Assembly (NCBI RefSeq): GCF_032197885.1
Contig: NZ_CP134159.1
Location: 868,001-932,000, forward strand
Direction: 5' to 3'
DNA length: 64,000 nucleotides
Origin: Levilactobacillus namurensis
GTDB lineage: Bacteria > Bacillota > Bacilli > Lactobacillales > Lactobacillaceae
Part shown: positions 53,037-61,709 of the stretch, one piece after another
Numbering within the stretch: the stretch's first letter is position 1
How the letters are laid out: each line of letters opens with the position of its first letter
Notes under the pieces: generated by a model
Told to the model about the DNA's origin: nothing
What the model saw: the letters and a program-made list of their open reading frames with translations, nothing else
The model's database searches: none
Translations under genes and position numbers: made by a program

Positions 53037-54641
53037 ATGAGTGCGGAAGAAATTGCTCAAGCCGTTGAAAGCGGTAACATATCCCTGGGAATCGAATTAG
53101 GTTCTACGCGGATCAAAGCAGTCTTAGTAACACCTGATTTTAAGACCATCGCAGCCGGCAGCTACGTGTGGGAGAACGAATTAAAGGATGGCGTGTGGAC
53201 TTACTCCTTAGAGAAGGTCTGGGCGGGCATCCAAGCCAGTTACCAAGCCATGGCTACGGAAGTGCACGACCAATACGGCGTGACCTTGACCAAGATTGGT
53301 TCAATTGGGGTCAGTGCGATGATGCACGGCTACATGGCCTTCAACCAAGACGACCAATTACTGGTTCCATTCCGGACTTGGCGGAACAACATCACGGAAC
53401 AGGCCGCGGATGACCTGACCAAGTTGTTCGGGTTCAACATCCCTCAACGTTGGAGCATTGCGCACTTGTACCAAGCCATCTTGAATCAAGAAGATCACGT
53501 GAAGGACGTTTCCTTCATGACCACGTTGGCGGGTTACGTTCACTGGCAATTATCCGGTGAAAAGGTCGTCGGTATCGGGGATGCCTCCGGGATCTTCCCA
53601 ATTGACAGTGAGACCAAGACCTACCGGCACGACTTCTTGGAACAGTTCCGGGGCTTAAAGGCGGTTCGCCAATACCTCTGGGACATCCAAGACATCTTGC
53701 CTGCCGTTAAGGTGGCAGGAGAAGCCGCTGGTCAGTTGACCGCTGACGGGGCCAAGTTATTGGACCCTAAGGGCAACCTGACGGCCGGCAGTGTGATGGC
53801 CCCACCTGAAGGGGACGCCGGAACTGGAATGGTCGGGACCAACGCGGTGCGGGAACGGACCGGGAACATCTCGGCTGGGACCTCTGCCTTCTCCATGGTG
53901 GTCTTGGACCAACCGATGAAGGCGGTTCACCGCGATATCGACTTAGTGACCACGCCAACGGGGTTGCCCGTTGCCATGGTCCACACCAACAACTGTTCAT
54001 CAGACATTAATGCGTGGGTTAACCTCTTTAAGGAATTCGCCCAGAGTATCGGCGTTGACCTGAAGCCGGATGAACTCTACGGTGCCCTGTTCAACAAGTC
54101 AACGGAAGGGGACGCCGACGCCGGTGGGCTACTGAACTACAGTTACTTATCTGGTGAGAACATCACCAAGATGACGGCGGGCCGGCCACTCTTCGTCCGC
54201 ACGCCGAACAGTCACTTTAACTTAGCCAACTTTGTGAAGACCCAGTTGTACGCGGCCTTTGCTCCCCTGAAGATTGGGATGGACATCTTGGCTAACGAAG
54301 AACACATCCACCTAGATTCCCTGATTGCTCAAGGTGGGTTGTTCCGGACGCCTAAAGTGGGCCAACAGGTCTTAGCCGATTCCCTGAACACCCCAATTAC
54401 GGTCATGAGTACCGCTAGTGAGGGTGGTCCATGGGGGATGGCAGTTCTGGGCTTCTACGTTCAGAACAAAGCCGCCGGTGAGACGCTGGAAGACTACTTG
54501 GATAAGCAAGTCTTTGCGGATCCTGAGAGTACGACGTTAGCGCCGGACCCAGCGGGGGTTAAAGGGTCTAACGCCTTTATCGCCAACTACAAGCAAGGAT
54601 TAGCCATCGAAGTACAAGCGGTTGACCGCTTAGCCGATTAA
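53037..54641 (+). CDS. araB: L-ribulokinase
   Basis: 534 residues. A FGGY-type sugar kinase that phosphorylates L-ribulose to L-ribulose-5-phosphate with ATP. The nucleotide site SLGIELGSTRIKAVLV is near residue 16. The FGGY signatures MMHGYMAFN, GDASGIFPID and GNISAGTSAFSMVV follow, and a C-terminal block is SEGGPWGMAVLG. GGGAGGG lies before the ATG. The order araB-araD-araA is the common lactic acid bacterial order. araD follows 23 nt later. Confidence 0.95.
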   Translation: MSAEEIAQAVESGNISLGIELGSTRIKAVLVTPDFKTIAAGSYVWENELKDGVWTYSLEKVWAGIQASYQAMATEVHDQYGVTLTKIGSIGVSAMMHGYMAFNQDDQLLVPFRTWRNNITEQAADDLTKLFGFNIPQRWSIAHLYQAILNQEDHVKDVSFMTTLAGYVHWQLSGEKVVGIGDASGIFPIDSETKTYRHDFLEQFRGLKAVRQYLWDIQDILPAVKVAGEAAGQLTADGAKLLDPKGNLTAGSVMAPPEGDAGTGMVGTNAVRERTGNISAGTSAFSMVVLDQPMKAVHRDIDLVTTPTGLPVAMVHTNNCSSDINAWVNLFKEFAQSIGVDLKPDELYGALFNKSTEGDADAGGLLNYSYLSGENITKMTAGRPLFVRTPNSHFNLANFVKTQLYAAFAPLKIGMDILANEEHIHLDSLIAQGGLFRTPKVGQQVLADSLNTPITVMSTASEGGPWGMAVLGFYVQNKAAGETLEDYLDKQVFADPESTTLAPDPAGVKGSNAFIANYKQGLAIEVQAVDRLAD

Positions 54642-54664
54642 TCAGCAAAGGAGATTTCGAAAGA

Positions 54665-55393
54665 ATGTTAGAGAAATTAAAGGCAGAGGTTTACGATGCC
54701 AACATGCAATTACCGAAATTAGATCTGGTCACGTTCACCTGGGGGAACGTTTCCGGTATCGACCGTGACCGGGGCTTGTTCGTCATCAAGCCTTCCGGGG
54801 TCGACTACGACGACTTGAAGCCTAGCGACATGGTCGTGGTGAACTTGAAGGGTGAAGTCGTTGAAGGGGACATGAATCCTTCCAGCGATACGCCAACTCA
54901 CACGGTGCTGTACAATGCCTTCCCGAATATCGGTGGTATCGTCCACACCCACTCACCTTGGGCCGTATCCTTTGCGGCGGCTAAGATGGATATCCCAGCC
55001 ATGAACACCACGCACGCGGACACGTTCTTCACGGACGTTCCTGCTGCGGATGCGTTGACTAAGGAAGAAATCGAATCCGACTACGAAGGGAACACGGGGA
55101 AGACCATCGTGAAGACTTTCAAGGAACGGGGCTTGGATTACGAAGCCACGCCAGCAGCGCTGGTCAGCCAGCACGGTCCCTTCGCTTGGGGCCCGACGCC
55201 AGCCAAGGCGGTCTACAACGCTAAGGTGTTGGAAGTCGTTGCGGGTGAAGATTACCACACCCTCCAGTTGACTCGGGCAAACTCCGAGTTGCCACAGTAC
55301 CTCTTGGATAAGCACTACTACCGGAAGCATGGGGCCAACGCCTACTACGGTCAAAACAATGCGAAGTCCAAGGATCACGCTGCGCGCGAGTAG
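54665..55393 (+). CDS. araD: L-ribulose-5-phosphate 4-epimerase
   Basis: 242 residues of the class II aldolase fold. The metal-binding histidines are in IVHTHSPWAVSFAAA (two His) and a third lies in the later SQHGPFAWG. Substrate-phosphate loops TWGNVSGIDRD and KPSGVDYDDLKP are intact. It converts L-ribulose-5-phosphate to D-xylulose-5-phosphate, which enters the phosphoketolase pathway. AAAGGAG precedes the ATG by about 9 nt. It lies between araB and araA in one transcript. Confidence 0.96.
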   Translation: MLEKLKAEVYDANMQLPKLDLVTFTWGNVSGIDRDRGLFVIKPSGVDYDDLKPSDMVVVNLKGEVVEGDMNPSSDTPTHTVLYNAFPNIGGIVHTHSPWAVSFAAAKMDIPAMNTTHADTFFTDVPAADALTKEEIESDYEGNTGKTIVKTFKERGLDYEATPAALVSQHGPFAWGPTPAKAVYNAKVLEVVAGEDYHTLQLTRANSELPQYLLDKHYYRKHGANAYYGQNNAKSKDHAARE

Positions 55394-55440
55394 TTTCAAT
55401 TCAATCAATCTAACAACTTTTTAAAAGGAGTGTTTCTGTT

Positions 55441-56865
55441 ATGTTATCAGTTCCAGATTACGAGTTTTGGTTTGTTACCGGTTCGCAACACCTGTATGGT
55501 GAAGAACAATTAAAGTCCGTTGCTAAGGATGCCCAAGACATTGCCGACAAGTTAAACGCTAGCGGCAAGTTGCCTTACAAGGTGGTCTTCAAAGACGTCA
55601 TGACCACGGCCGATGGCATTACCAAGTTCATGAAGGAAGTTAACTACAACGACAAGGTTGCCGGTGTGATTACCTGGATGCACACGTTCTCCCCAGCTAA
55701 GAACTGGATTCGGGGGACTGAACTGTTGCAGAAGCCATTGTTGCACTTAGCAACGCAATACTTAAACAACATCCCTTACGACACCATTGACTTTGATTAC
55801 ATGAACTTGAACCAAAGTGCCCATGGTGACCGCGAATACGCCTACATCAACGCCCGGTTGAAGAAGAACAACAAGATCGTTTACGGCTACTGGGGTGACG
55901 AAGACGTGCAAGAACAGATTGCACGTTGGGAAGACGTTGCCGTTGCTTACAACGAAAGCTTCAAGGTCAAGGTTGCCCGCTTTGGTGACACCATGCGGAA
56001 CGTGGCCGTTACGGAAGGCGACAAGGTCCAAGCACAGATTCAAATGGGCTGGACGGTCGACTACTACGGAATTGGTGACCTGGTCAAGGAAATCAACGCG
56101 GTCTCCGATGCCGACGTGGACAAGGAATACGCCGACTTGGAATCCCGTTACGAAATGGTTCAAGGCGACAACGATGCGGAAACTTACAAGCACTCCGTTC
56201 GCGTTCAATTAGCCCAATACTTAGGGATCAAGCGGTTCTTGGAAAAGGGCGGTTACACGGCCTTCACCACCAACTTCGAAGACCTCTACGGCATGGAACA
56301 ATTACCTGGCTTAGCTGCCCAACTCTTGATTCGTGACGGCTACGGCTTCGGTGCTGAAGGTGACTGGAAGACGGCTGCCTTGGGTCGGGTCATGAAGATC
56401 ATGTCCCACAACAAGCAAACGGCCTTCATGGAAGACTACACGCTGGACCTCCGGAAGGGCCACGAAGCCATCTTAGGGTCACACATGTTGGAAGTTGACC
56501 CATCGATCGCCAGTGACAAGCCACGGGTTGAAGTTCATCCATTGGACATTGGTGGTAAGGCGGACCCAGCACGGTTGGTCTTCACGGGTTCTGAAGGTGA
56601 CGCCATTGACGTGACGGTTTCAGACTTCCGGGACAACTTTAAGATGATCAGTTACGCCGTTGATGCCCACAAGCCAGAAGCTGAAACGCCTAAGCTGCCA
56701 GTTGCTAAGCAACTCTGGACGCCAAAGGTTGGTTTGAAGCAAGGCGCCTTAGCTTGGATGCAGGCCGGTGGTGGTCACCACACCATGCTGTCCTTCTCCT
56801 TGACGGAAGAACAAATGGAAGATTTTGCGACGATGATGAACATGAACAAGGCGTTCATCAAGTAG
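55441..56865 (+). CDS. araA: L-arabinose isomerase
   Basis: 474 residues, the usual length. It isomerises L-arabinose to L-ribulose, with Mn2+. The start [19 protein letters not shown] is the AraA signature. The metal-binding Glu/His residues are in the blocks [16 protein letters not shown] (Glu), [14 protein letters not shown] (Glu), [12 protein letters not shown] (His) and [12 protein letters not shown] (His). Codon choice is very regular, as in highly expressed genes. AAAAGGAG lies before the ATG. It is the last gene of araBDA, ending at a strong terminator. Confidence 0.97.
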   Translation: MLSVPDYEFWFVTGSQHLYGEEQLKSVAKDAQDIADKLNASGKLPYKVVFKDVMTTADGITKFMKEVNYNDKVAGVITWMHTFSPAKNWIRGTELLQKPLLHLATQYLNNIPYDTIDFDYMNLNQSAHGDREYAYINARLKKNNKIVYGYWGDEDVQEQIARWEDVAVAYNESFKVKVARFGDTMRNVAVTEGDKVQAQIQMGWTVDYYGIGDLVKEINAVSDADVDKEYADLESRYEMVQGDNDAETYKHSVRVQLAQYLGIKRFLEKGGYTAFTTNFEDLYGMEQLPGLAAQLLIRDGYGFGAEGDWKTAALGRVMKIMSHNKQTAFMEDYTLDLRKGHEAILGSHMLEVDPSIASDKPRVEVHPLDIGGKADPARLVFTGSEGDAIDVTVSDFRDNFKMISYAVDAHKPEAETPKLPVAKQLWTPKVGLKQGALAWMQAGGGHHTMLSFSLTEEQMEDFATMMNMNKAFIK

Positions 56866-56913
56866 CCTTAGTCGCCAGCGGTGGCCGTCTGGGTCACCGA
56901 TAAAACGCTAATC

Positions 56914-56957
56914 AAACAGGCAGGAAACTCTCGTGTGGGGAGCTTCCTGCCTGTTTT
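56914..56957 (+). terminator. Terminator of araBDA
   Basis: AAACAGGCAGGAA-A-CTC pairs with GAG-C-TTCCTGCCTGTTT, and TTTT is included in the end. Confidence 0.92.
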
Positions 56958-57008
56958 GCATAGTGCGCTAGGTGACCGAAAAATGAGGATATAATATGTA
57001 GAAAACGG

Positions 57009-57254
57009 TTACGACTGACGGCGGTAAAAGATGGTCCCGTCGACGGCTAAGTTGAGCAGCAGTAAGACTGCCACCGACCAGAGATGCCAACCGTAGATGA
57101 TTAGGATCCCATACGTGGAGAAGACCCAGAAAATCCCGGGAGTAATCCAAGCGTGGGCGAAAAAGTGGGGGTAGTCGACCCGAAAGTCGTCAATTAACGT
57201 TTGTAACAGGGCGTAGGCCATTAAAAGGAGTAAAATCAAGAGAAACTGGGGCAT
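57009..57254 (-). CDS. Small hydrophobic membrane protein
   Basis: 81 residues from the ATG at 57254, which has GAAAGGTGGG just upstream. Three hydrophobic stretches are visible: PQFLLILLLLMAYALLQTLI, the segment GIFWVFSTYGILIIYGWHLW and VAVLLLLNLAVDGTIFY. Acidic and aromatic residues stand between the first two. The family is not recognised. It is alone and convergent with araA. The ribosome site and even hydrophobic pattern make it a real gene, but no role can be given. Confidence 0.6.
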   Translation of the reverse strand: MPQFLLILLLLMAYALLQTLIDDFRVDYPHFFAHAWITPGIFWVFSTYGILIIYGWHLWSVAVLLLLNLAVDGTIFYRRQS

Positions 57255-57411
57255 AGGGTGACCCACCTTTCTAAGTAAAATGAATTATCTTCATCATACG
57301 AGGACCGAGGCGGGAATACCAGATTTCCCCCCAGCCATCGCAAAAGGGAAAGCAGAGCTGGCCATATTCTGCGTTGGGGGCATAAAGGAATTAATGACCG
57401 GGCGAATGGTT

Positions 57412-57444
57412 AAAAAAAGACCTCATCCCAAACCGGATAAGGTC
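57412..57444 (-). terminator. Terminator downstream of the 61-residue membrane protein gene
   Basis: On the reverse strand, GACCTTATCC pairs with GGATGAGGTC (one mismatch), and seven Ts follow. It lies about 95 bp after that gene. Confidence 0.8.
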
Positions 57445-57537
57445 GCAGTATTGGCCTGCATGAGTAAGCCGGTCAAATAGCTATAACCATGGTGAAAGCC
57501 AACCAATTGATACCACGGATTCAAGGTTCAATAAGGC

Positions 57538-57723
57538 TTACGCCATAAAAATCCAGCCGCCCATCGCGACGATTCCTAAGGCTACCACTGAATAAATCAG
57601 GGTCAAGACGTGACCGTCATGATCCGTCCTGGTTTTAGGTAGAACTTGAACCAACATAAAAATTAACAAGCAGATGCCGATAACCGCGATGAGTGTCCCC
57701 GTCATCATGTTCTTGGCTAACAT
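57538..57723 (-). CDS. Small two-helix membrane protein
   Basis: 61 residues from the second of two adjacent ATGs, with AAAGGGGGAG just upstream. Two hydrophobic segments are present (GTLIAVIGICLLIFMLVQVL and TLIYSVVALGIVAMGGWIFM), separated by a short loop PKTRTDHDGHV. The family is not recognised. It has its own terminator about 95 bp downstream, which supports a real short transcript. Confidence 0.6.
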   Translation of the reverse strand: MLAKNMMTGTLIAVIGICLLIFMLVQVLPKTRTDHDGHVLTLIYSVVALGIVAMGGWIFMA

Positions 57724-57898
57724 CATAACTCCCCCTTTATTTCTTCTATTATAACCAGTTTTGCTGGGAAAGTGGGGGATGTGACCCTGGGTTTAAACAA
57801 TATGTTAAAATAAAACTCATATAGGGAGCGCTGGGCGATGGGACGACATCGCAGCGATCGCCCGGCGACCAGATGACGGAAGAAAGGAAGCAACTACC

Positions 57899-58804
57899 AT
57901 GGACTTAACTTGGTCGGTCACGACACCGGTGACCAGCTTAAAGCGATTTTTAGCACAACAGGGGGTCAGCCACCGGGTCTTTAATGACCTCAAGCGACAA
58001 GGTATTATTCGCGTCAACGGGCAAGTCGAGACGCCGGCTGTGGCGCTCCACGTGGGTGATCAGGTCATGGTGTCCCTTCCCGCTGAAACAGCTGATCCGG
58101 CAGTGGCCGTGAGTTCCGAGCCCATTAGGGTCCTTTTTCAGAACAGAGACTGGTTGGTGATCGATAAGCCGGCCGGGCTGAACGTGGTTCCGGGACCGGC
58201 GAACCGGACGGATACCCTGGTCAATCGCATCAAGGGCTACTTGATTGCCGAGGGGGCGGAGAACCAGGTGCCCCACATCGTGACCCGGTTGGACCGCTTC
58301 ACCAGTGGCTTGGTCTGGGTCGCCCGGCACCGGTTGGCCAATAGTCTGGCCAGTCAGCTTCAGGCACACCATGCCGTGCAGAAGCGTTATTTAGCGGTGG
58401 TCAGTGGACAATTGCCCGCCGACCATGGCCTGATCGACCAACCCTTAGCCTCAGATCCTACCGGGTATAACCAGATGGTCTCACCAGCGGGAAAGCCCGC
58501 TAAGACGGAGTACTGGGTGCAACAGCGGTTTCCCCAGGCCACGGTCGTGAAGGTTCAGCTGCACACGGGACGGACGCACCAGATTCGGGCGCACTTCGCG
58601 TGGTTAGGGTATCCGCTGATTGGTGATGCCCTCTACGATGGTCCGGAAGTCGCGGGGATGCAACGGCAGGCGCTTCACGCGGCCAGCCTGCAATTTACGG
58701 ATCCCTTTGACGGTCAGGAGCGGCACTTTACCAGTCCCGTTCCGACCGATTGGCAGCAGTTGATCACGAAGCTAGAGCAGACGACAGGAGGGCAACAGGC
58801 ATGA
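57899..58804 (+). CDS. RluA-family 23S rRNA or tRNA pseudouridine synthase
   Basis: 301 residues. An N-terminal S4-like RNA-binding part (about 15-60; LKRFLAQQGVSHRVFNDLKRQGIIRVNG) precedes the catalytic domain. The catalytic Asp is in IVTRLDRFTSGLVWVAR, the RluA signature (RLDxxTSG). VQLHTGRTHQIRAHFAWLGYPLIGD is the second conserved block. It isomerises uridine in RNA; the exact target is not readable. The start codon ATG at 57899 has AGAAAGGAAG upstream. The gene overlaps the following one by 4 nt (ATGA). Confidence 0.92.
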   Translation: MDLTWSVTTPVTSLKRFLAQQGVSHRVFNDLKRQGIIRVNGQVETPAVALHVGDQVMVSLPAETADPAVAVSSEPIRVLFQNRDWLVIDKPAGLNVVPGPANRTDTLVNRIKGYLIAEGAENQVPHIVTRLDRFTSGLVWVARHRLANSLASQLQAHHAVQKRYLAVVSGQLPADHGLIDQPLASDPTGYNQMVSPAGKPAKTEYWVQQRFPQATVVKVQLHTGRTHQIRAHFAWLGYPLIGDALYDGPEVAGMQRQALHAASLQFTDPFDGQERHFTSPVPTDWQQLITKLEQTTGGQQA

Positions 58805-59544
58805 CAGAAACCATGAGTGACGTGACATGTTTGGTAGATGGGGAAACCATCTCTTTGGAATCCGGCTTACAGCTCGCGGAGTTGGAGACGGACTTGCGGA
58901 ACCGGATCAAGCGGGACCATCCGCGGGCGAAGACGACGGATTATATCTGTGGGCACCACCTCTTGAAGTACCGCTTGGAGCGGGTGGACGCGATGATCAA
59001 TGCGGACCTCAAACAAACTAAGAAAATCAACCAAAAATTGACGCGGGCCTTACAGAGCGATGATTACGATATTATCGATGTGAACGAGGTCTTGTCGGAC
59101 AACCTGACGTTTGGCCAGAAGGTCTCCGATGACGTGGCCCGCTTTGGCGGTTCTTGGGGCTTTATCTTCATTTTTATGTTCGTGCTGCTAGGGTGGATGC
59201 TGGTCAACGGGTTGCACCTCTTTGGGGTGAACTTTGACAACTACCCCTACATTCTGTTAAATTTAGTACTTAGCTGTGTGGCCGCGATTCAGGCACCCAT
59301 CATTATGATGAGCCAGAACCGCTCGGCGGACCGGGACCGGATGATGGCTGAAAACGACTATCACGTGAACCTGAAGTCCGAACACGAACTACGATTACTC
59401 CATGCGAAGGTGGACCATCTGGCGCAGAACCAGGTACCCCACACCATGGAGGTTGAACGCTTCCAATTGGAAATTCTAGGTGAGATTCGCCAAGAACTTG
59501 CGGAATTACGAGAGGCGGCGCAGAAGACGCCACCAGCACGGTAA
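58801..59544 (+). CDS. DUF1003 membrane protein
   Basis: 247 residues from the ATG at 58801; AGGAGGG lies about 8 nt upstream and the start overlaps the stop of the previous gene. The N-terminal 100 residues are soluble. Two helices follow at about 120-170: SWGFIFIFMFVLLGWMLVNG and YILLNLVLSCVAAIQAPIIM. The SQNRSADRDRMMAENDYHVN stretch is typical for DUF1003, and the C-terminus is a coiled coil. Function of the family is unknown. It is translationally coupled to the RluA-type gene. Confidence 0.88.
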   Translation: MTETMSDVTCLVDGETISLESGLQLAELETDLRNRIKRDHPRAKTTDYICGHHLLKYRLERVDAMINADLKQTKKINQKLTRALQSDDYDIIDVNEVLSDNLTFGQKVSDDVARFGGSWGFIFIFMFVLLGWMLVNGLHLFGVNFDNYPYILLNLVLSCVAAIQAPIIMMSQNRSADRDRMMAENDYHVNLKSEHELRLLHAKVDHLAQNQVPHTMEVERFQLEILGEIRQELAELREAAQKTPPAR

Positions 59545-59562
59545 CACGAAGGGAGTCCCACG

Positions 59563-59646
59563 ATGCGTACTTGGATTACAGCGAGCACCCTGTTCTTAGT
59601 TGGCCTACTCTGTGGTCACCGAGCAGCTGGTAGATTAGGGCACTAA
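59563..59646 (+). CDS. Possible 27-residue hydrophobic peptide
   Basis: GAAGGGAG stands 7 nt before an ATG that encodes a 27-residue peptide starting MRTWITASTLFLVGLLCGHR. It has one hydrophobic helix flanked by basic residues. It lies 18 nt after the DUF1003 gene in the same direction. Such small membrane peptides can be real, but length alone gives little support. Confidence 0.3.
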   Translation: MRTWITASTLFLVGLLCGHRAAGRLGH

Positions 59647-59726
59647 GCGCGACTTGGCAAATCCGTTGACAATTCTTTAATCCTCCGTTAATCTAGTGAT
59701 TGAACTAGAGAAATGGAGGATTTTTT

Positions 59727-60314
59727 GTGATAATTCGTGAAGCTCAACCGGTGGACGCCCCTCAGATAGCGCCACTGATGAACTTGATCTATGATGAAAT
59801 GGCTCTGACCGACCTGGAAGACGTTCCGGGCCCCGACTTACTGAAGGTCATCACGGCGGCGTACCGCAACCCGACATACCTGTCCGGTGCGGCAACCACG
59901 GTGGTGGCCGAGGCCGATGGCCAAGTCGTGGGGGTGGCCTTTGGCTATCCTGGAGAACGAGAAGAGATCGTAGATGATGTGATGGCAGATCTGACCGCGC
60001 AGAGTGCGGCTTTTGACGAACCGTACGAAGCGGAATCCGAAACCAGTGCAGGTGAGTGGTACTTGGACTCCCTGGCAGTGGATCCGAACTATCAGGGTCA
60101 CGGGATTGGCCGGCAGTTGTTACAAGCGCTGCCGTACTACGCCCGGCGTGATCGTCAAGCGGTCATTGGGTTGAACGTCGACCGGGAGAACCCGGGCGCC
60201 TTCCGCCTATATGACCGGATGGGTTACCAGGTTACGGGGACCCAGATGATTGGGGACCACGTCTATGACCATATGCAACTCGAGATTGGTAAGCCAATCA
60301 GTGTGATGAACTAA
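59727..60314 (+). CDS. GNAT-family N-acetyltransferase
   Basis: 195 residues, GTG start with TGGAGG upstream. The fold is clear: N-terminal IIREAQPVDAPQIAPLMNLIY, strand 4 plus acetyl-CoA loop WYLDSLAVDPNYQGHGIGRQLLQAL (the QxxGxG/A signature is QGHGIG) and VIGLNVDRENPGAFRLYDRMGYQVTG. It transfers an acetyl group to a small molecule or protein; the substrate is not visible. It is monocistronic with a terminator at 60326-60359. Unlike the similar protein at 4608-5186, the acetyl-CoA loop is intact. Confidence 0.9.
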   Translation: MIIREAQPVDAPQIAPLMNLIYDEMALTDLEDVPGPDLLKVITAAYRNPTYLSGAATTVVAEADGQVVGVAFGYPGEREEIVDDVMADLTAQSAAFDEPYEAESETSAGEWYLDSLAVDPNYQGHGIGRQLLQALPYYARRDRQAVIGLNVDRENPGAFRLYDRMGYQVTGTQMIGDHVYDHMQLEIGKPISVMN

Positions 60315-60325
60315 CTTTAAACGTG

Positions 60326-60359
60326 AAGGCGCTCGGCGACTGACCGTGGCGCCTTTTTA
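60326..60359 (+). terminator. Terminator after the acetyltransferase gene
   Basis: AAGGCGC pairs with GCGCCTT, with an inner CGG/CCG, and TTTTT follows. Confidence 0.85.
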
Positions 60360-60407
60360 GTTGTCATCTGATAGACGCCTGGAGCGTCATAAGGAGGAAA
60401 AACGACC

Positions 60408-60812
60408 ATGAAAGACCAGTTACAATTAGGCGATGATGAATTTGCCAAGATGATGTTGGTGTTGAAGCAACCGGTAACGCAAGCGAACCACAAGGAGTTT
60501 AAGTTCCTAGACGGTGAGATGCAGGAGATTGCGCCGGATATCTGGGCCATGCCGGCTTACATGACGGCAGACGATGACTTTACCATGTTCTTCTTGACCA
60601 CGCAGATCGAGTCGGGAGAGACCGTGGTGGCGTTTGCGACCGGTGAACAGGATGAACAGAACTTCCGCTTGAGTGCGCCCATGATTACGGGGGAAGGCTT
60701 GAACGTATTGAACGCCCAACAACCGAACCGGGCCAAGCGGGTTCTGAAGTTCTTGAATGACATCTCGCGGGCCGATGAAGGCAACTGGCGAATGGTCGAC
60801 AGCGAAGACTAG
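60408..60812 (+). CDS. Hypothetical cytosolic protein
   Basis: 134 residues, AAGGAGG 9 nt before the ATG. The family is not recognised. It is acidic, with no membrane segment. A middle part of alternating hydrophobic residues (FTMFFLTTQIESGETVVAFATG) suggests a small alpha/beta fold. It ends in a helix rich in basic and acidic residues (NRAKRVLKFLNDISRADEG). It is a lone gene followed by a long non-coding stretch with element B. Confidence 0.65.
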   Translation: MKDQLQLGDDEFAKMMLVLKQPVTQANHKEFKFLDGEMQEIAPDIWAMPAYMTADDDFTMFFLTTQIESGETVVAFATGEQDEQNFRLSAPMITGEGLNVLNAQQPNRAKRVLKFLNDISRADEGNWRMVDSED

Positions 60813-60838
60813 ATTCTAACCAAGACATTTGCAATCGT

Positions 60839-60871
60839 CATCCGCCTTGTCTGGCCGTCCTCTCGGCTTAC
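60839..60871 (-). repeat. Deleted remnant of the structured element
   Basis: Read on the reverse strand it begins GTAAGCCGAGAGGACGGCC, like the left flank of element A (20 of 22 positions). It then jumps to AAGGCGGATG, which is the right end of element A. The stem-loop core is missing. Confidence 0.5.
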
Positions 60872-61030
60872 AGTCGTGTAACCATATCGGAACACGATTT
60901 ACCAACAGGCCGTGGTCCCCAAGCGGATTGTTGATTCGAAACCCAATAGGGCTTGCCTGATTATTTGGTTTTAGCAGTCACATATGTTGTTCAAACATTA
61001 GGAAACACTGTTTTGGGAAACACTCAATTT

Positions 61031-61191
61031 AGCCGTGAGGTTGGGCCTGAAGAGGCTCAGTGGTGTCGTTTGGGTTAGTCAGCGTTTTGAGCTGGCTTAC
61101 CCAAAGGCCGAGCTTGAAGACCTGGGGCTTTCAGGGCTTCAAGTCGTGCCCACCACGCTCCAGCCTCTTCAGGCCCAACCGGTAAGGCGGG
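61031..61191 (+). ncRNA. Structured element B: second copy of the four-stem element
   Basis: It has the same plan as element A, with different stem sequences. P1 is GGGCCTGAAGAGGCT (61043-61057) with AGCCTCTTCAGGCCC (61162-61176). P1b is GTGGTG (61060-61065) with CACCAC (61151-61156). P2 is 61069-61083 with 61091-61105, 15 bp with the same single T-T mismatch and the same U-G wobble as in A. P3 is CTTGAAG (61113-61119) with CTTCAAG (61137-61143). Conserved unpaired sequence includes CA after P1, AGGCC after P2, GTGCC before P1b', TCC before P1', and CCGGTAAGGCGG at the right end. Function unknown. Confidence 0.65.
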
Positions 61192-61227
61192 GGGACTGCT
61201 ACAGTCTGCCCCTTGGCTAAACGTAGG

Positions 61228-61259
61228 AAAGGCGTCTGGACAAATGTCCAGACGCCTTT
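61228..61259. terminator. Near-perfect palindromic terminator
   Basis: AAAGGCGTCTGGACA and TGTCCAGACGCCTTT form a perfect 15-bp inverted repeat around AA. It probably ends azlD transcription and transcription through element B. Confidence 0.85.
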
Positions 61260-61376
61260 CGCGTGCTTAACGATACCGCTACGGTGCTGAAATCTGCGAC
61301 CCAAGGCAGCCAGCTCCACTTTTTGTTCCACTCTAAACGATCAGTTAGGCGATTATACGGTCAGTGGGCCAGGTAA

Positions 61377-61709
61377 CTAACCAATCTGGAAGTACCGCAA
61401 GATTGCCATGGCCATGATGCCCACGACCACCACGGCCAATAAGCTCTTGGTGAAGATGCCGGCTAACGTGGCGGGAATCGCGGCGTAGCAGTTGGCAAGG
61501 TTGAGGGTCGCCCAGTGTCCCGGATGGGCGACGAATAGGTTCTGGCAGCACAGCGCGGTCATGATGGCGATGGGGACAAAAGTCAGAAAATCGATCACAC
61601 CAGCGGGAAGCTTAAATTTTTTCAAAAGGGCGAAGGGAAGCACTCGGGATAGTAACGTGACGGCGCCACATCCCAAGACGACCCAGAGCTCCGTTAAGGT
61701 CAATGACAT
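61377..61709 (-). CDS. azlD: AzlD-family branched-chain amino acid export subunit
   Basis: 110 residues, four hydrophobic helices, the AzlD length. It begins LWVVLGCGAVTLLSRVLPFALLKKF, with the AzlD signature RxLPF near the end of helix 1. AzlD is the small partner of AzlC, and together they export branched-chain amino acids and analogues. It overlaps the end of azlC by 10 nt, which suggests coupled translation. Confidence 0.92.
   Translation of the reverse strand: MSLTLTELWVVLGCGAVTLLSRVLPFALLKKFKLPAGVIDFLTFVPIAIMTALCCQNLFVAHPGHWATLNLANCYAAIPATLAGIFTKSLLAVVVVGIMAMAILRYFQIG

Larger units (their letters stand above)
60813..61376. other. Long non-coding region with element B, a fragment and a terminator
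   Basis: About 560 bp between converging genes. It holds the fragment at 60839-60871, element B (61031-61191) and the palindromic terminator (61228-61259). Two GGAAACACT direct repeats occur just before element B. No protein gene is supported. Confidence 0.7.

Noticed and set aside
57508..57518. GATACCACGG resembling a T-box anticodon-pairing end
   Set aside because: No specifier stem, no antiterminator stem and no aminoacyl-tRNA or amino-acid gene follows.
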